DNA from: Pristionchus mayeri
Taxonomy: Eukaryota > Nematoda > Chromadorea > Rhabditida > Neodiplogasteridae
Assembly (NCBI GenBank): GCA_036245805.1
Contig: BTRK01000006.1
Span: 1,839,613-1,903,612 of the forward strand
Direction: 5' to 3'
DNA length: 64,000 nt
This document shows positions 28,951 through 39,477 of the stretch, one piece after another. The notes beneath the pieces are model-generated. The model worked only from the letters and a program-made list of their open reading frames with translations. It was not told the DNA's origin and did no database searches. Position numbers and translations under genes: made by a program. Position 1 is the first letter of the stretch, and each line of letters starts with the position of its first letter.

Positions 28951-31274
28951 ACCCAGGCATTTGTACAACCAGGCATTTGTACAACCAGGCATTTGTACAA
29001 CCAGGCATTTGTACAACCAGGGATTTGTACAACCAGGCCTTTGTACAACCAGGCATTTGTACAACCATGCATTTGAACAACCAGGCATTTGTACACCCAG
29101 GCATTTGTACACCCAGGCATTTGTACAACCAGGCATTTGTACACCCAGGCATTTGTACACCCAGGCATTTGTAATCCAGGCATTTGTACAACCAGGCATT
29201 TGTACAACCAGGCATTTGTACAACCAGGCATTTGTACAACCAGGCATTTGTACAACCAGGCATTTGTACAACCAGGCATTTGTACAACCAGGCCTTTGTA
29301 CAACCAGGCATTTGTACAACCAGGCATTTGTACAACCAGGCATTTGTACAACCAGGCATTTGTACAACCAGGCATTTGTACAACCAGGCATTTGTACAAC
29401 CAGGCATTTGTACAACCAGGCATTTGTACACCCAGGCATTTGTACACCCAGGCATTTGTACAACCAGGCATTTGTACAACCAGGCATTTGTACAACCAGG
29501 CCTTTGTACAACCAGGCATTTGTACAACCAGGCATTTGTACACCCAGGCATTTGTACAACCAGGCATTTGTACAACCAGGCATTTGTACAACCAGGCATT
29601 TGTACAACCAGGGATTTGTACAACCAGGCCTTTGTACAACCAGGCATTTGTACAACCATGCATTTGAACAACCAGGCATTTGTACAACCAGGCATTTGTA
29701 CAACCAGGCCTTTGTACAACCAGGCATTTGTACAACCAGGCATTTGTACACCCAGGCATTTGTACAACCAGGCATTTGTACAACCAGGCATTTGTACAAC
29801 CAGGCATTTGTACAACCAGGGATTTGTACAACCAGGCCTTTGTACAACCAGGCATTTGTACAACCATGCATTTAAACAACCAGGCATTTGTACACCCAGG
29901 CATTTGTACACCCAGGCATTTGTACAACCAGGCATTTGTACACCCAGGCATTTGTACACCCAGGCATTTGTAATCCAGGCATTTGTACAACCAGGCATTT
30001 GTACAACCAGGCATTTGTACAACCAGGCATTTGTACAACCAGGCATTTGTACAACCAGGCCTTTGTACAACCAGGCATTTGTACAACCAGGCATTTGTAC
30101 AACCAGGCATTTGTACAACCAGGCATTTGTACAACCAGGCATTTGTACAACCAGGCATTTGTACAACCAGGCATTTGTACAACCAGGCATTTGTACACCC
30201 AGGCATTTGTACACCCAGGCATTTGTACAACCAGGCATTTGTACAACCAGGCATTTGTACAACCAGGCCTTTGTACAACCAGGCATTTGTACAACCAGGC
30301 ATTTGTACACCCAGGCATTTGTACAACCAGGCATTTGTACAACCAGGCATTTGTACAACCAGGCATTTGTACAACCAGGGATTTGTACAACCAGGCCTTT
30401 GTACAACCAGGCATTTGTACAACCATGCATTTGAACAACCAGGCATTTGTACAACCAGGCATTTGTACAACCAGGCCTTTGTACAACCAGGCATTTGTAC
30501 AACCAGGCATTTGTACACCCAGGCATTTGTACAACCAGGCATTTGTACAACCAGGCATTTGTACAACCAGGCATTTGTACAACCAGGGATTTGTACAACC
30601 AGGCCTTTGTACAACCAGGCATTTGTACAACCATGCATTTAAACAACCAGGCATTTGTACACCCAGGCATTTGTACACCCAGGCATTTGTACAACCAGGC
30701 ATTTGTACACCCAGGCATTTGTACACCCAGGCATTTGTAATCCAGGCATTTGTACAACCAGGCATTTGTACAACCAGGCATTTGTACAACCAGGCATTTG
30801 TACAACCAGGCATTTGTACACCCAGGCATTTGTAATCCAGGCATTTGTACAACCAGGCATTTGTACAACCAGGCATTTGTACAACCAGGCATTTGTACAA
30901 CCAGGCATTTGTACAACCAGGCATTTGTGCAACCAGGCATTTGTACAACCAGGCATTTGTACAGCCAGGCATTTGTACAACCAGGCATTTGTACACCCAG
31001 GCATTTGTACAACCAGGCATTTGAACAACCAGGCATTTGTACAACCAGGCATTTGTACAACCAGGCATTTGTACAACCAGGCATTTGTACAACCAGGCAT
31101 TTGTACAACCAGGCATTTGAACAACCAGGCATTTGTACAACCAGGCATTTGTACAACCAGGCATTTGTACAACCAGGCATTTGTACAACCAGGCATTTGT
31201 ACAACCAGGCATTTGTACAACCAGGCATTTGTACAACCAGGCATTTGAACAACCAGGCATTTGTACAACCAGGC

Positions 31275-32475
31275 TCAGTGACCAATGTATGCCAATTCTC
31301 AGTGACCAATGTATGCCCCCTTCTTTCTCACTACCTCCCTCCAGCGATTGGGCAGGGTCTCGATTCCTCTCTTCCAGAATGCGGGTTTCTTCGAGACCGT
31401 CCAGTTCACGAAAGCCCTCACAACTTCATCTCGATTCTTGAACTTCTTTCCTTTGCAGAAGTCAGAGAGACAGCGGAAGCAGTGGTAGTCGCATGGGGAG
31501 AGATCCGGGGAATACGGTGGATGGGGAATCCTCTCGATCTTCAGCTCGTCCATTTTCTTCTGGGTCATCTTCGCTCGATGTGGGCGAGCATTGTCCATCA
31601 GAAGAAGAATTTTGCCCTGGTTCAGGAGTCTGGGAGGGACTCTGATCGCGACATCTTCCAGTTGTTCAGAGAAGAGGTCGGCATTGATGCTGGTGCCAGG
31701 GGCGAGGATCTCCCAGTAGATGGGACCGAGCACTGAGAAGAAGAAGCAGAGGAGTTCCTTATTTCCGTGCTCTTCCTTCTTCGGGACGGGCGTGGGCTTC
31801 TCATCTGCATCCACCCATTGCAGTCTCCTCACAGGGTTATCGTACGTGATACACTTCTCTTCTGCAGCGATGATGGAATTGACCCATCGAAGATTGGATC
31901 TACGATGGAGTAATTCCCGACAGACTTGAACACGATTTTTCAGCTGTTCGGGGGAGAGGTCATGGGGAATCACTTGTGGGAGTTTCGGCTTCTTCCCAGA
32001 TCGATGGAGGATATCGGACACCGTTGATCTGGGAGTACCAGTATCCTTCTTCAACTCACGCACACTGGCCATGGGCTTGGCTTCAGTGTGCGGAGAACGA
32101 GAGGCTGATCGAGGGAGGGAGGGCGTCCAGAGCGGGGTTGATCATCGAGACCAAACTCCCCTTTCTTGAAGCGGGAGAACCACTTATAGCAGAAGAGTAT
32201 GGAGGGGGCGTCAGCTCCTTCCGACTGGGCCAGGGCAGAGTGGGCCTCCTTCACGGATCGGCCAAGACGGTAGTAATGAAGTAAAACTGCTCGGAGGTAG
32301 AGATGGGAGTCCATCACAAGAATCAATGTAGCAACTAGGAGACTGATTAAATCCTCTCACTACTCAACGTCAGAATGATGCAATACATTGTTGACAAACA
32401 GATTTCGCAATCACTGCATTTGATCGCGAACTGACTTTTTTCCGAAGCATTATACAAACTTTCCGGACACCCCAA
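31275..32475 (-). mobile_element. Defective mariner-like transposon, copy 1
   Basis: A Tc1/mariner-superfamily element on the minus strand. Its 5' end at 32475 reads TTGGGGTGTCCGGAAAGTT next to a TA (32476-32477), as expected for mariner. The other end is lost: immediately after the transposase stop the sequence runs into a 24-bp repeat of the gene end (31275-31298) and then the 16-bp satellite. The terminal inverted repeat is therefore missing on that side. The transposase is split by a frameshift. Copy 2 at 63060-64000 shares the start and the frameshift. Confidence 0.93.
31299..32326 (-). pseudogene. Mariner transposase, frameshifted
   Basis: The N-terminal part (32326-32051, 91 codons) carries the mariner helix-turn-helix region, ending in DDQPRSGRPPSLDQP. 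The C-terminal part (32072-31299, 257 codons) carries the DD34D catalytic core. The second Asp lies in LLMDNARPH and the third in SPDLSPCDYH, with 34 residues between them. The two parts overlap at 32051-32072 in different frames, so a frameshift separates them near the motif AKPMASVREL. At the expected first catalytic position (family consensus DEKW) the sequence reads EEKC, a D-to-E change. An inactive enzyme is expected. Confidence 0.92.
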
Positions 32476-32646
32476 TACTTATTTGGCATGATTATCAATT
32501 TTCGGTTACAAGGCGTCATTCTCCATGCTCAGATAAATGTTTTGCCCGGTTCAGATGAACAGATATGGCATATAGTAAACCAGACAAGTATACGAGCAGA
32601 AAACCTGTCATACTTATTTAACCGAACATCCATCTCCTTCTTTGAT

Positions 32647-33283
32647 TTATATAAGAGGTCTTCTGAGAGATCGCAGGTGCCCATTTACAAACTGTTCAAA
32701 GTGCTTCAATCTCATCCCCACGTTGGTGGTAGATGTACCTAAGGTCAAGAAACTTCCATTTCAGTTTGTGGGGCCGGAAATTGAAAAGCCTAAAAGCCGG
32801 CTCTGGAAATTTCAAAAGTTTGAAAATTCATAACATGCTTCAAAGTTGAGTAGGAACTTCGCCAAAGACATATAAATGATCGCCACGGAGAGATGAACAA
32901 CTGTGCTATTGAGGTCGAAAACCAAAAAGAAATATTAACTATTGATATTGTAGAAAGTGTGTTTTTCCGAAGTCCAGAAGTTGAAAAAAATCGATGTCGT
33001 GAAAAAAATATTCCTTTTGCAAATGAGATCTCTTCGGATTCTGAATTTACGTCATTTTTTATACCGGGAAACGTTCTATTTTCGAAAATCGCTAACGTGA
33101 TATATTTCCAGAGCCGGCTTTTAGCCACTTTTCAATTTCCGGCCCCACAAACTGAAATGGAAGTTTCTTGTCCTTAGGTACATTTACCACCAAAGTGGGG
33201 ATGAGATTGAAGCACTTTGAACAGTTTGTAAATGGAGGGTACCGCTTTCATACAATCTCTCAGAAGACCTCTTATATATGGGT
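32647..33283. repeat. Inverted repeat, arms about 165 bp
   Basis: The left arm (about 32647-32806) and right arm (about 33112-33283) are reverse complements at roughly 90% by eye. They share TATAAGAGGTCTTCTGAGAGA, ACAAACTGTTCAAAGTGCTT and GTTTGTGGGGCCGGAAATTG. The spacer 32807-33111 is not inverted. No clear target duplication was found, so the true ends of any element are uncertain. Short open frames across the arms look incidental. Confidence 0.75.
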
Positions 33284-33485
33284 CTCATACAATAGTCTCA
33301 AATTGAGTTTTTTTAAACGGCATTACCGAAAATCGACTTTTTGGCGTATTTTATCGTAATTAGATAGTGTTTCCACTACTTGATAGCGGATTAATGTAGT
33401 AAACACGCACATATAATAAATGCATAACAGTATTTGATATGGATCATTATAGTTCGAAAGAGAAAAAATAATGAAAAATAGAGAA

Positions 33486-33506
33486 CGAACTTTCGGAACA
33501 CCCTAA
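33486..33506 (-). repeat. Solo mariner terminal repeat
   Basis: Read on the minus strand this is TTAGGGTGTTCCGAAAGTTC, which matches the mariner 5' end at 32475 with three differences in the first 19 bases. It is followed on the plus strand by TA (33507-33508). No partner end in the opposite orientation is visible nearby, so it is probably the remaining end of a decayed element. Confidence 0.7.
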
Positions 33507-33569
33507 TACCATATTTTGTGCTCGCTATTTAATCAACTTTATTGAGTACTGTCTAAGCAAATTCAATTA

Positions 33570-36500
33570 CATGGTAGTGGCCAAAATTCTATCACCTTGG
33601 TGTTTTTGAAGCATAACTTTCCTCAAACTTATCCGATCCTCACCAAATTTCGAATATACTTATCTTTTATTATTATCAATAGAATCATCCATACGGTGGG
33701 TGTATCGTGGCAGTGTACGGTAGGTCACTGAGAAATCGATATTTCGCGCAAAATCGGGTTTTCCAGTAAAATGCATGCCAAAAATCTATAAATAAATTTA
33801 TCCAAATCTGAATTGGCAGGTTAGAAAGAAAATCTTTCGGGCTTTCGAATGCACCTTTAGGATGAACTGTGAATCTATTTTTGGCTTGCGGTAGGTCAAT
33901 TCAAAATACAGTACTTTTTTGCACATTTTTGGTTGTAACTTTAATTCTAAAAGAGCAATGGTGCTCAAATTTGTAGGATAACATACGCTGGTGGTCCCTA
34001 TTCATAGGTATACGTTTGAATTTGATTGGCTTCGAATTCGTCAAAATCGTCACATTTGGCATGCTCTCATTTGACGAGCTGTAAGTCCTGGGAAGAATTT
34101 TTCCCGCACTCATAAATTGGATTGGAGATTCTACAATGAATGCCGAACATATCTGTGAAATTTGGCACCAATTGGACACATTTACTCATAGATATGATAC
34201 TTTGAATTTTGCAAAATTTATCAAAAATTGGTCATTTTGGTCAATTTTTGACGAAAATGACCATTTTTTGACAAATTTTGCAAAATTCAAACTATCATAT
34301 CTATCCGGAAATGTGACCAATTGGTGCCAAATTTCACAGATCTGTTCGGAATTTATTGTAGAATCTCCAACTCAATTTCCGAGTCCGGGAAAAATTCTTC
34401 CCAGAACTTACAACTCGTCTAATGAGAGCATGCCAAATGTGACGATTTTGTCGAAATCGAAGCCAATCAAATCCAAACTTATGAGAGACTTTCTGAGAAA
34501 ACTGAGCTATTCCGCATATAGGCCGTACAACGAAAAATAAAGTTGCGATTTTAAGATCTTTCTAGGGGTAACTTTTCACGTAGAGTTCGAAAATCGACCT
34601 TAAAAAGCCGTATCTCTGACTTCTGGTTCCCGATGTCACGCCTCAACGGTGAGGTCGGTTTTTGTATTTCTTGAACGGCTTATCCAAACCCCATACATAT
34701 ATAGTAATTCTGAAAGGTCTCAACGAGATAAGCATTTTTAATGTTGGAAGTGAGGGGCTAGCTCATATGTGGAAAAAGTAACGACCATTTAAGTAATTTT
34801 TATGTTATTCAAATTTCCGTCATGAAAAATTTTTCGGGGAATGGTAAAAAATAAACGTTTTCAAAAGATTCCTCATGCAAAACAACCCCTAGAAATGTTG
34901 CTTTCATCCGAAAAAGTGTGCTTATATGAGTAGTTATAGTTCGCCGAATAGTCGGAGCTGCATTTTCGCCAATATTTCGAATCGGCTGCCTTCAAAAGTA
35001 GAGTTCCATATTTACTCCCAATGCTGAAATATTTCACAAATTAATTATTTGGAATGTTTTAGACACATAAATACGCCATAAAGACTGATTCTAATTAATA
35101 ATGGTGGTCCGGTAGCAGCATTTTCGACAAATTTTTGTATAATAGTAATCCGGTGTGGTTTTTGCAACAATATATCAGTAAGAAATTATTGCTCCGTTGA
35201 AAGTTTGCAAATGTAGGTCAATTATGATCAAATAAAGATAACTAAGTTATTTGGGAACCTTTATTGCACTTTGCAAGTTTGCAAAAGTCCGATATTTGCA
35301 TTTTTCGTGCTTCTGTCACACGGATTATCAATGATAGCAGCGTCAAACATAACTTTAAAGACCTATAATGTGAAAATTCAGATTCTACGAGTGAAAATAC
35401 TCCAGAATATATACATATTTCGTGAATTTTGGGGAAAAATATTTTTCACATTTTTGCCCCATGGGGTAGAAGTGGGTGAAAAAAGTCGAAATTCCGGAAA
35501 CATCTGAAATCGATATACCAGTATGTATTTTCACTCGTAGAATCAAAATTTTCACATTATAGGTCTTTAAAGTTATGTTTGACGCTGCTATCATTGATGA
35601 TCCGTGTGACAGAAGCACGAAAAATGCAAATATCGGACTTTTGCAAACTTGCAAAGTGCAATAAAGGTTCCCAAATAACTTAGTTATCTTTATTTGATCA
35701 TAATTGACCTACATTTGCAAACTTTCAACGGAACAATAATTTCTTACTGATATATTGTTGCAAAAACCACACCGGATTACTATTATACAAAAATTTGTCG
35801 AAAATGCTGCTACCGGACCACCATTATTAATTAGAATCAGTCTTTATGGCGTATTTATGTGTCTAAAACATTCCAAGTAATTAATTTGTGAAATATTTCA
35901 GCATTGGGAGTAAATATGGAACTCTACTATTGAAGGCAGCCGATTCGAAATATTGGCGAAAATGCAGCTCCGACTATTCGGCGAACTATAACTACTCATA
36001 TAAGCACACTTTTTCGGATGAAAGCAACACTTCTAGGGGTAGTTTTGCATGAGAAATCTTTTGAAAACGTTTATTTTTTACCATTCCCCGAAAAATTTTT
36101 CATGACGGAAATTTGAATAACATAAAAATTACTTAAATGGTCGTTACTTTTTCCACATATGAGCTAGCCCCTCACTTCCAACATTAAAAATGCTTATCTC
36201 GTTGAGACCTTTCAGAATTACTATATATGTATGGGGTTTGGATAAGCCGTTCAAGAAATACAAAAACCGACCTCACCGTTAAGGCGTGTCATCGGGAACC
36301 AGAAGTCAGAGATACGGATTTCTAATGTCGATTTTCGAACTCTACGTGAAAAGTTACCCCTAGAAAGATCTTAAAATCGCAACTTTATTTTTCGTTGTAC
36401 GGCCTATGGTGAATCCTCTTAGATAGTCTCTCTTATACCTATGAATAGGGACCACCAGCGTATGTTATCCTACACATTTGAGTACCATTTCTCTTTTAGA

Positions 36501-36870
36501 ATTAAAGTTACAACCAAAAATGTGCTAAAAAGTACTGTATGTTGAATTGACCTACCGCAAGCCAAAAATAGATTCACAGTTCATCCTAAAGGTGCATTCG
36601 AAAGCCCGAAAGATTTTCTTTCTAACCTGCCAATTCAGATTTGGATAAATTTATTTATAGATTTTTGGCATGCATTTTACTGGAAAACCCGATTTTGCGC
36701 GAAATATCGATTTCTCAGTGACCTACCGTACACTGCCACGATACACCCACCGTATGGATGATTCTATAGATAATAATAAAAGATAAGTATATTCGAAATT
36801 TGGTGAGGATCGGATAAGTTTGAGGAAAGTTATGCTTCAAAAAGACCAAGGTGATTTTGGACCACTACTG
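33570..36870. mobile_element. 3.3-kb foldback element, TA-flanked
   Basis: A long inverted repeat. The left arm is 33570-35400 (with a nested insertion), the spacer 35401-35524 and the right arm 35525-36870. The arms are highly similar throughout. Outer ends read CATGGTAGTGGCCAAAA on the left and CAGTAGTGGTCCAAAA (reverse complement) on the right, each bordered by TA (33568-33569 and 36871-36872). TA duplication and a CAGT...GGCCAAAA end are typical of non-autonomous Tc1/mariner-type elements. No transposase is encoded. The 78- and 89-codon frames starting with MQVCKSPIFAF are mirror images of the two arms and are not a gene. Confidence 0.9.
34013..34479. mobile_element. 467-bp MITE nested in left arm of foldback
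   Basis: An inverted-repeat element with ends CGTTTGAATTTGATTGGCTTCG and its complement, and a centre near 34245 with AAAATTTATCAAAAATTGG-type repeats. TA lies on both sides (34011-34012, 34480-34481). The matching place in the right arm (about 36435-36446) is an empty site reading GGTATAAGAGAGACT when complemented, so insertion happened after the large foldback had formed. It is a TA-specific, probably Tc1/mariner-mobilised MITE without coding capacity. Confidence 0.9.
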
Positions 36871-36892
36871 TATTTTCAAATATTCAGTCAAA

Positions 36893-37260
36893 GTGGAGGG
36901 GAGCGGGAGAGGGAGAGAGGGGAACTGAGGAAGCAAGAGAGGGATTGGTAGATGAGGGGGGATGAGAAGAGTGGGAAAAATAGCACAAATATTATTATAA
37001 TTAAATTATCTTTTACTAAAATACTTAGTCACAGTGGAGGGGCACGGTAGGTAGAGAAAGAGACTGGAGGGGAGAGAGTTGGAGAGGGGGAGAGGGAGGG
37101 AGCAAGAGGGGGAGGGGGGAGAAGGGAAGATGGAAAGAGATGGAGGGGATGAACAACAGGGTATGGGAGGGCGAAATGGGAGCGGGAGGGGAAAGGGAGA
37201 GGGAAGAGGGTGAGGGTGAGATATAGGGAGGGAACAAGAGGGAGAGAGGAGAGATGAAGA
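36893..37260. repeat. GA-rich low-complexity tract
   Basis: Purine-rich sequence made of GGGAGAGGGAGAG-like motifs in two blocks (36893-36965 and about 37033-37260). Each is preceded by an AT-rich lead ending in ACTTAGTCACAGTGGAGGGG or a close variant. A third, shorter copy of the lead occurs at about 59868-59935, so the block is a dispersed repeat. Minus-strand frames of 70-108 codons rich in S and P are composition artefacts. Confidence 0.8.
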
Positions 37261-38007
37261 CATTTTAATCTTAAGAGAGATGAATCAACAGTGTGAGAAG
37301 GGAGATGGTGGCACTTTTTTAAAAAGGGAGATTCAGATTTTCCGGTTATGTTCAATCATCCCGAATCAAATTATTCGATACAATCGAATTTTTCTGCGAT
37401 CGGAAAGATTTGAGATTCAATGGTGGATTCATTTTGACATTCCTAGGCGAAAGAGTGTCATTAAAATTCAGTTCAGGATTAGTGTGAGCGAAATTCAAAT
37501 TTCTACATGGTTTATCTATGGACCGTGGCTAATGAATTAGACCAGAACAGTGGCAGGTCACTGGAGATAGGAAAGGTCTCTCGGTCTCTTTGTAGATCAA
37601 TCGATGGGAGAGCACTGAGAGATGTGCTCGGGCTTGTTGGACACCTTAAGGCGATTAATTATTTAATTAATTTTAAAGTAAGAGAATACATAATTAAATA
37701 AATTACGGTATCGGGCGGAAGGGTGAACTCCGTGAGGCGACTGTCGGACGATCCCTTAGTAGATTCGAGAGACTGGAATTTGCATTTTTAAGTTTTTTTC
37801 TTATTTCATTGTTTAAAATCCCTTCGAAAAAATAAAAAATAAAACAAATTGCGTTCCGGAAGACTTCCGATACCTTGGATCTAGTTCTGGTCCTCTTGAG
37901 TGGAGAGGGATAGACAATGTCTCCTGGAGAGCCAGACTCGGGCCTGGAAATGTGAAATTTTAACTAATTAATATATTGTAATATTGAAAAATCACCTTGA
38001 AATCTCC

Positions 38008-38742
38008 GGGGGTATGACAGAAGCGCAACGACAAAAGCGCAAAGTGCCAAAAACGACAAAAGCGCAAGCGACAAAAGCGCAACGACAAAAGCGCAACTCG
38101 AAATATCTTAGTCGAGAGTGGTGATTCAACTTCGTAGTTTGTCTCAACTAATTACTAATGATTAGCAGTATCTGCCCTGAGGGCTAATTAATGACCTCAC
38201 TTTTTTCAATTTTTTCGACGTATAGGGGGTCATGGTAAAAAATTGCGATATGAGCTTGTGTTGGATTTATAAAAGGTATCAACGTCCACGCAATCTACGT
38301 TACTCATATGTTAATTTGTCGGCTACCGTATCCCGATACACTGTAATCTGATTGAAATATGGTTGAGAAAAGAGAATAGTTTTCCATCAACTTTTGAATC
38401 TACGTCAGCTAGATTATGGTGTATCGGGATATGGTAGCCGACAAATTAAAGAGGGTGTATTGTAGATTGCGTGGCCATTGTTACCTCGTCTAGATCCAAC
38501 ACAAATTTCTACCACGATTTTTTAACCATGAACCCCTATACATCTAAAAATGTGACTTCACTTTTTCCAGTGACATCATGCATATGCCCTCAGGGCAGAT
38601 AGTGCTTGTCATTAGTAATTAGTTGGTGCCAACCTCGAATATCTATCACCGCTCTGTACGAAGATATTTCGAGTTACGCTTTTGTCGTTGCGATTTTTGA
38701 AACCTAGTTACGCTTATGTCGTTGCGCTTCTGTCATACCCCC
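38008..38742. mobile_element. 735-bp inverted-repeat element inserted in an exon
   Basis: The ends are perfect 13-bp inverted repeats, GGGGGTATGACAG. They are followed by subterminal repeats of CGACAAAAGCGCAA and then long inverted arms that include ATTTGTCGGCTACCGTAT-type sequence. The element is flanked by an 8-bp target duplication AAATCTCC (38000-38007 and 38743-38750). An 8-bp duplication is known for hAT and Merlin elements and is close to the 9 bp of Mutator-like elements; the G-run ends do not settle which. There is no coding capacity. It sits inside a coding exon of the copy 1 gene. Confidence 0.92.
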
Positions 38743-39477
38743 AAATCTCCGGCTCGCCCGAGTTGACCGGGCACAGAAACCTCTCAGGAATCTGAAAAAG
38801 AAATCAGCCAATCGTAGCTCGTGTTTGCCGTACCTTCACATCCTTCTTCAGGTCACGTCTTCTTACGGTCACATTCCTTGATCGATTTTCTCGAAGTCTG
38901 AAAGCCGCGAACGTTATTGAAGCCCATTTATTCATGATTTATCATGAGAAAACAATGCACAGAAAAGTTCAGTGATGATAAATTTACGAAAGAACAACTG
39001 TACTCATGGAAAAAAAAGAATACCAACAGGGTATTTATTCCTGTTCCGCGAGTATTAATGCACGATAAGAAGTGTATCAGGACCACGTTGCTACTTTTGT
39101 TCAGGAAGGTATCACCTTCTTATTGGGCTTGGGAGAGATATCCGGAGTGCGTCCTTTGCTCAACTCTTTCCTCGATTGATCTTTGATCTTGTTCTTGGTC
39201 TTGGTCTGCTGAGTCTTGGTCGGAGTCAAAAATCAATAATTTATTTGTTTATTTGTTTATCCAATTAATTATATTTGCCTTGTCCTTCGATGAAGTGCGA
39301 GCATTGGACATCTGCTGCTTGTTCTCAGGGATTTCCTTGAGCTGAAATTACGTTCATAAATTGTCAGAGTACGGTAGTTCGGTTGGTCAGATTTATGAAT
39401 GGTGGGGTACGGTAGTTTATTGTGTCGGATACATGACTGATGTTTACATTAGTTCGGTGGGTCAGACAGCTAATTAA

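Larger units (their letters stand above)
875..31274. repeat. 30.4-kb minisatellite, 16-bp unit ACAACCAGGCATTTGT
   Basis: An unbroken head-to-tail array of a 16-bp unit, about 1,900 copies. All units lie in the same orientation, with no unrelated sequence inserted. Variant units are few and recurrent: ACACCCAGG, ACGCCCAGG, ACAACCATGC, GGCCTTTG, AGGGATTTG, TTGAACAA, GTAAAACC and a 15-bp form, GTAATCCAGGCATTT. Each consensus unit contains the 8-bp palindrome TTGTACAA across its junction. Because 16 is not a multiple of 3, the unit translates as a 16-residue peptide repeat in all frames (minus: MPGCTNAWLYKCLVVQ; plus: QAFVQPGICTTRHLYN). Neither strand of the consensus contains a stop, which explains open frames of thousands of codons. 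I see no promoter, intron structure or known domain, so I treat the array as non-coding satellite. Confidence 0.98.

Noticed and set aside
875..31274. CRISPR array
   Set aside because: The repeats are contiguous, with no unique spacers, and the surrounding genes are eukaryotic.
875..31274. Centromere or telomere assignment of the satellite
   Set aside because: No telomeric TTAGGC-type repeats are present, and nothing in the sequence identifies centromere function; many nematodes are also holocentric.
869..31309. Open frames of up to 4,845 codons on the minus strand and up to 1,672 on the plus strand within the satellite
   Set aside because: The 16-bp unit has no stop in any frame, so such frames are unavoidable. 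There is no promoter, splice pattern or domain, and they run in overlapping frames on both strands.
31622..31929. Short frames opposite the mariner transposase (31622-31810 and 31720-31929)
   Set aside because: They lie wholly inside the transposase coding region in other frames and have no independent support.
35271..35654. Pair of 78- and 89-codon frames with identical N-termini on opposite strands
   Set aside because: They are the two arms of the 33570-36870 foldback read in opposite directions.
37006..37355. Ser/Pro-rich frames of 70-108 codons
   Set aside because: They come from the purine-rich GGGAGAG tract and appear in several frames at once.
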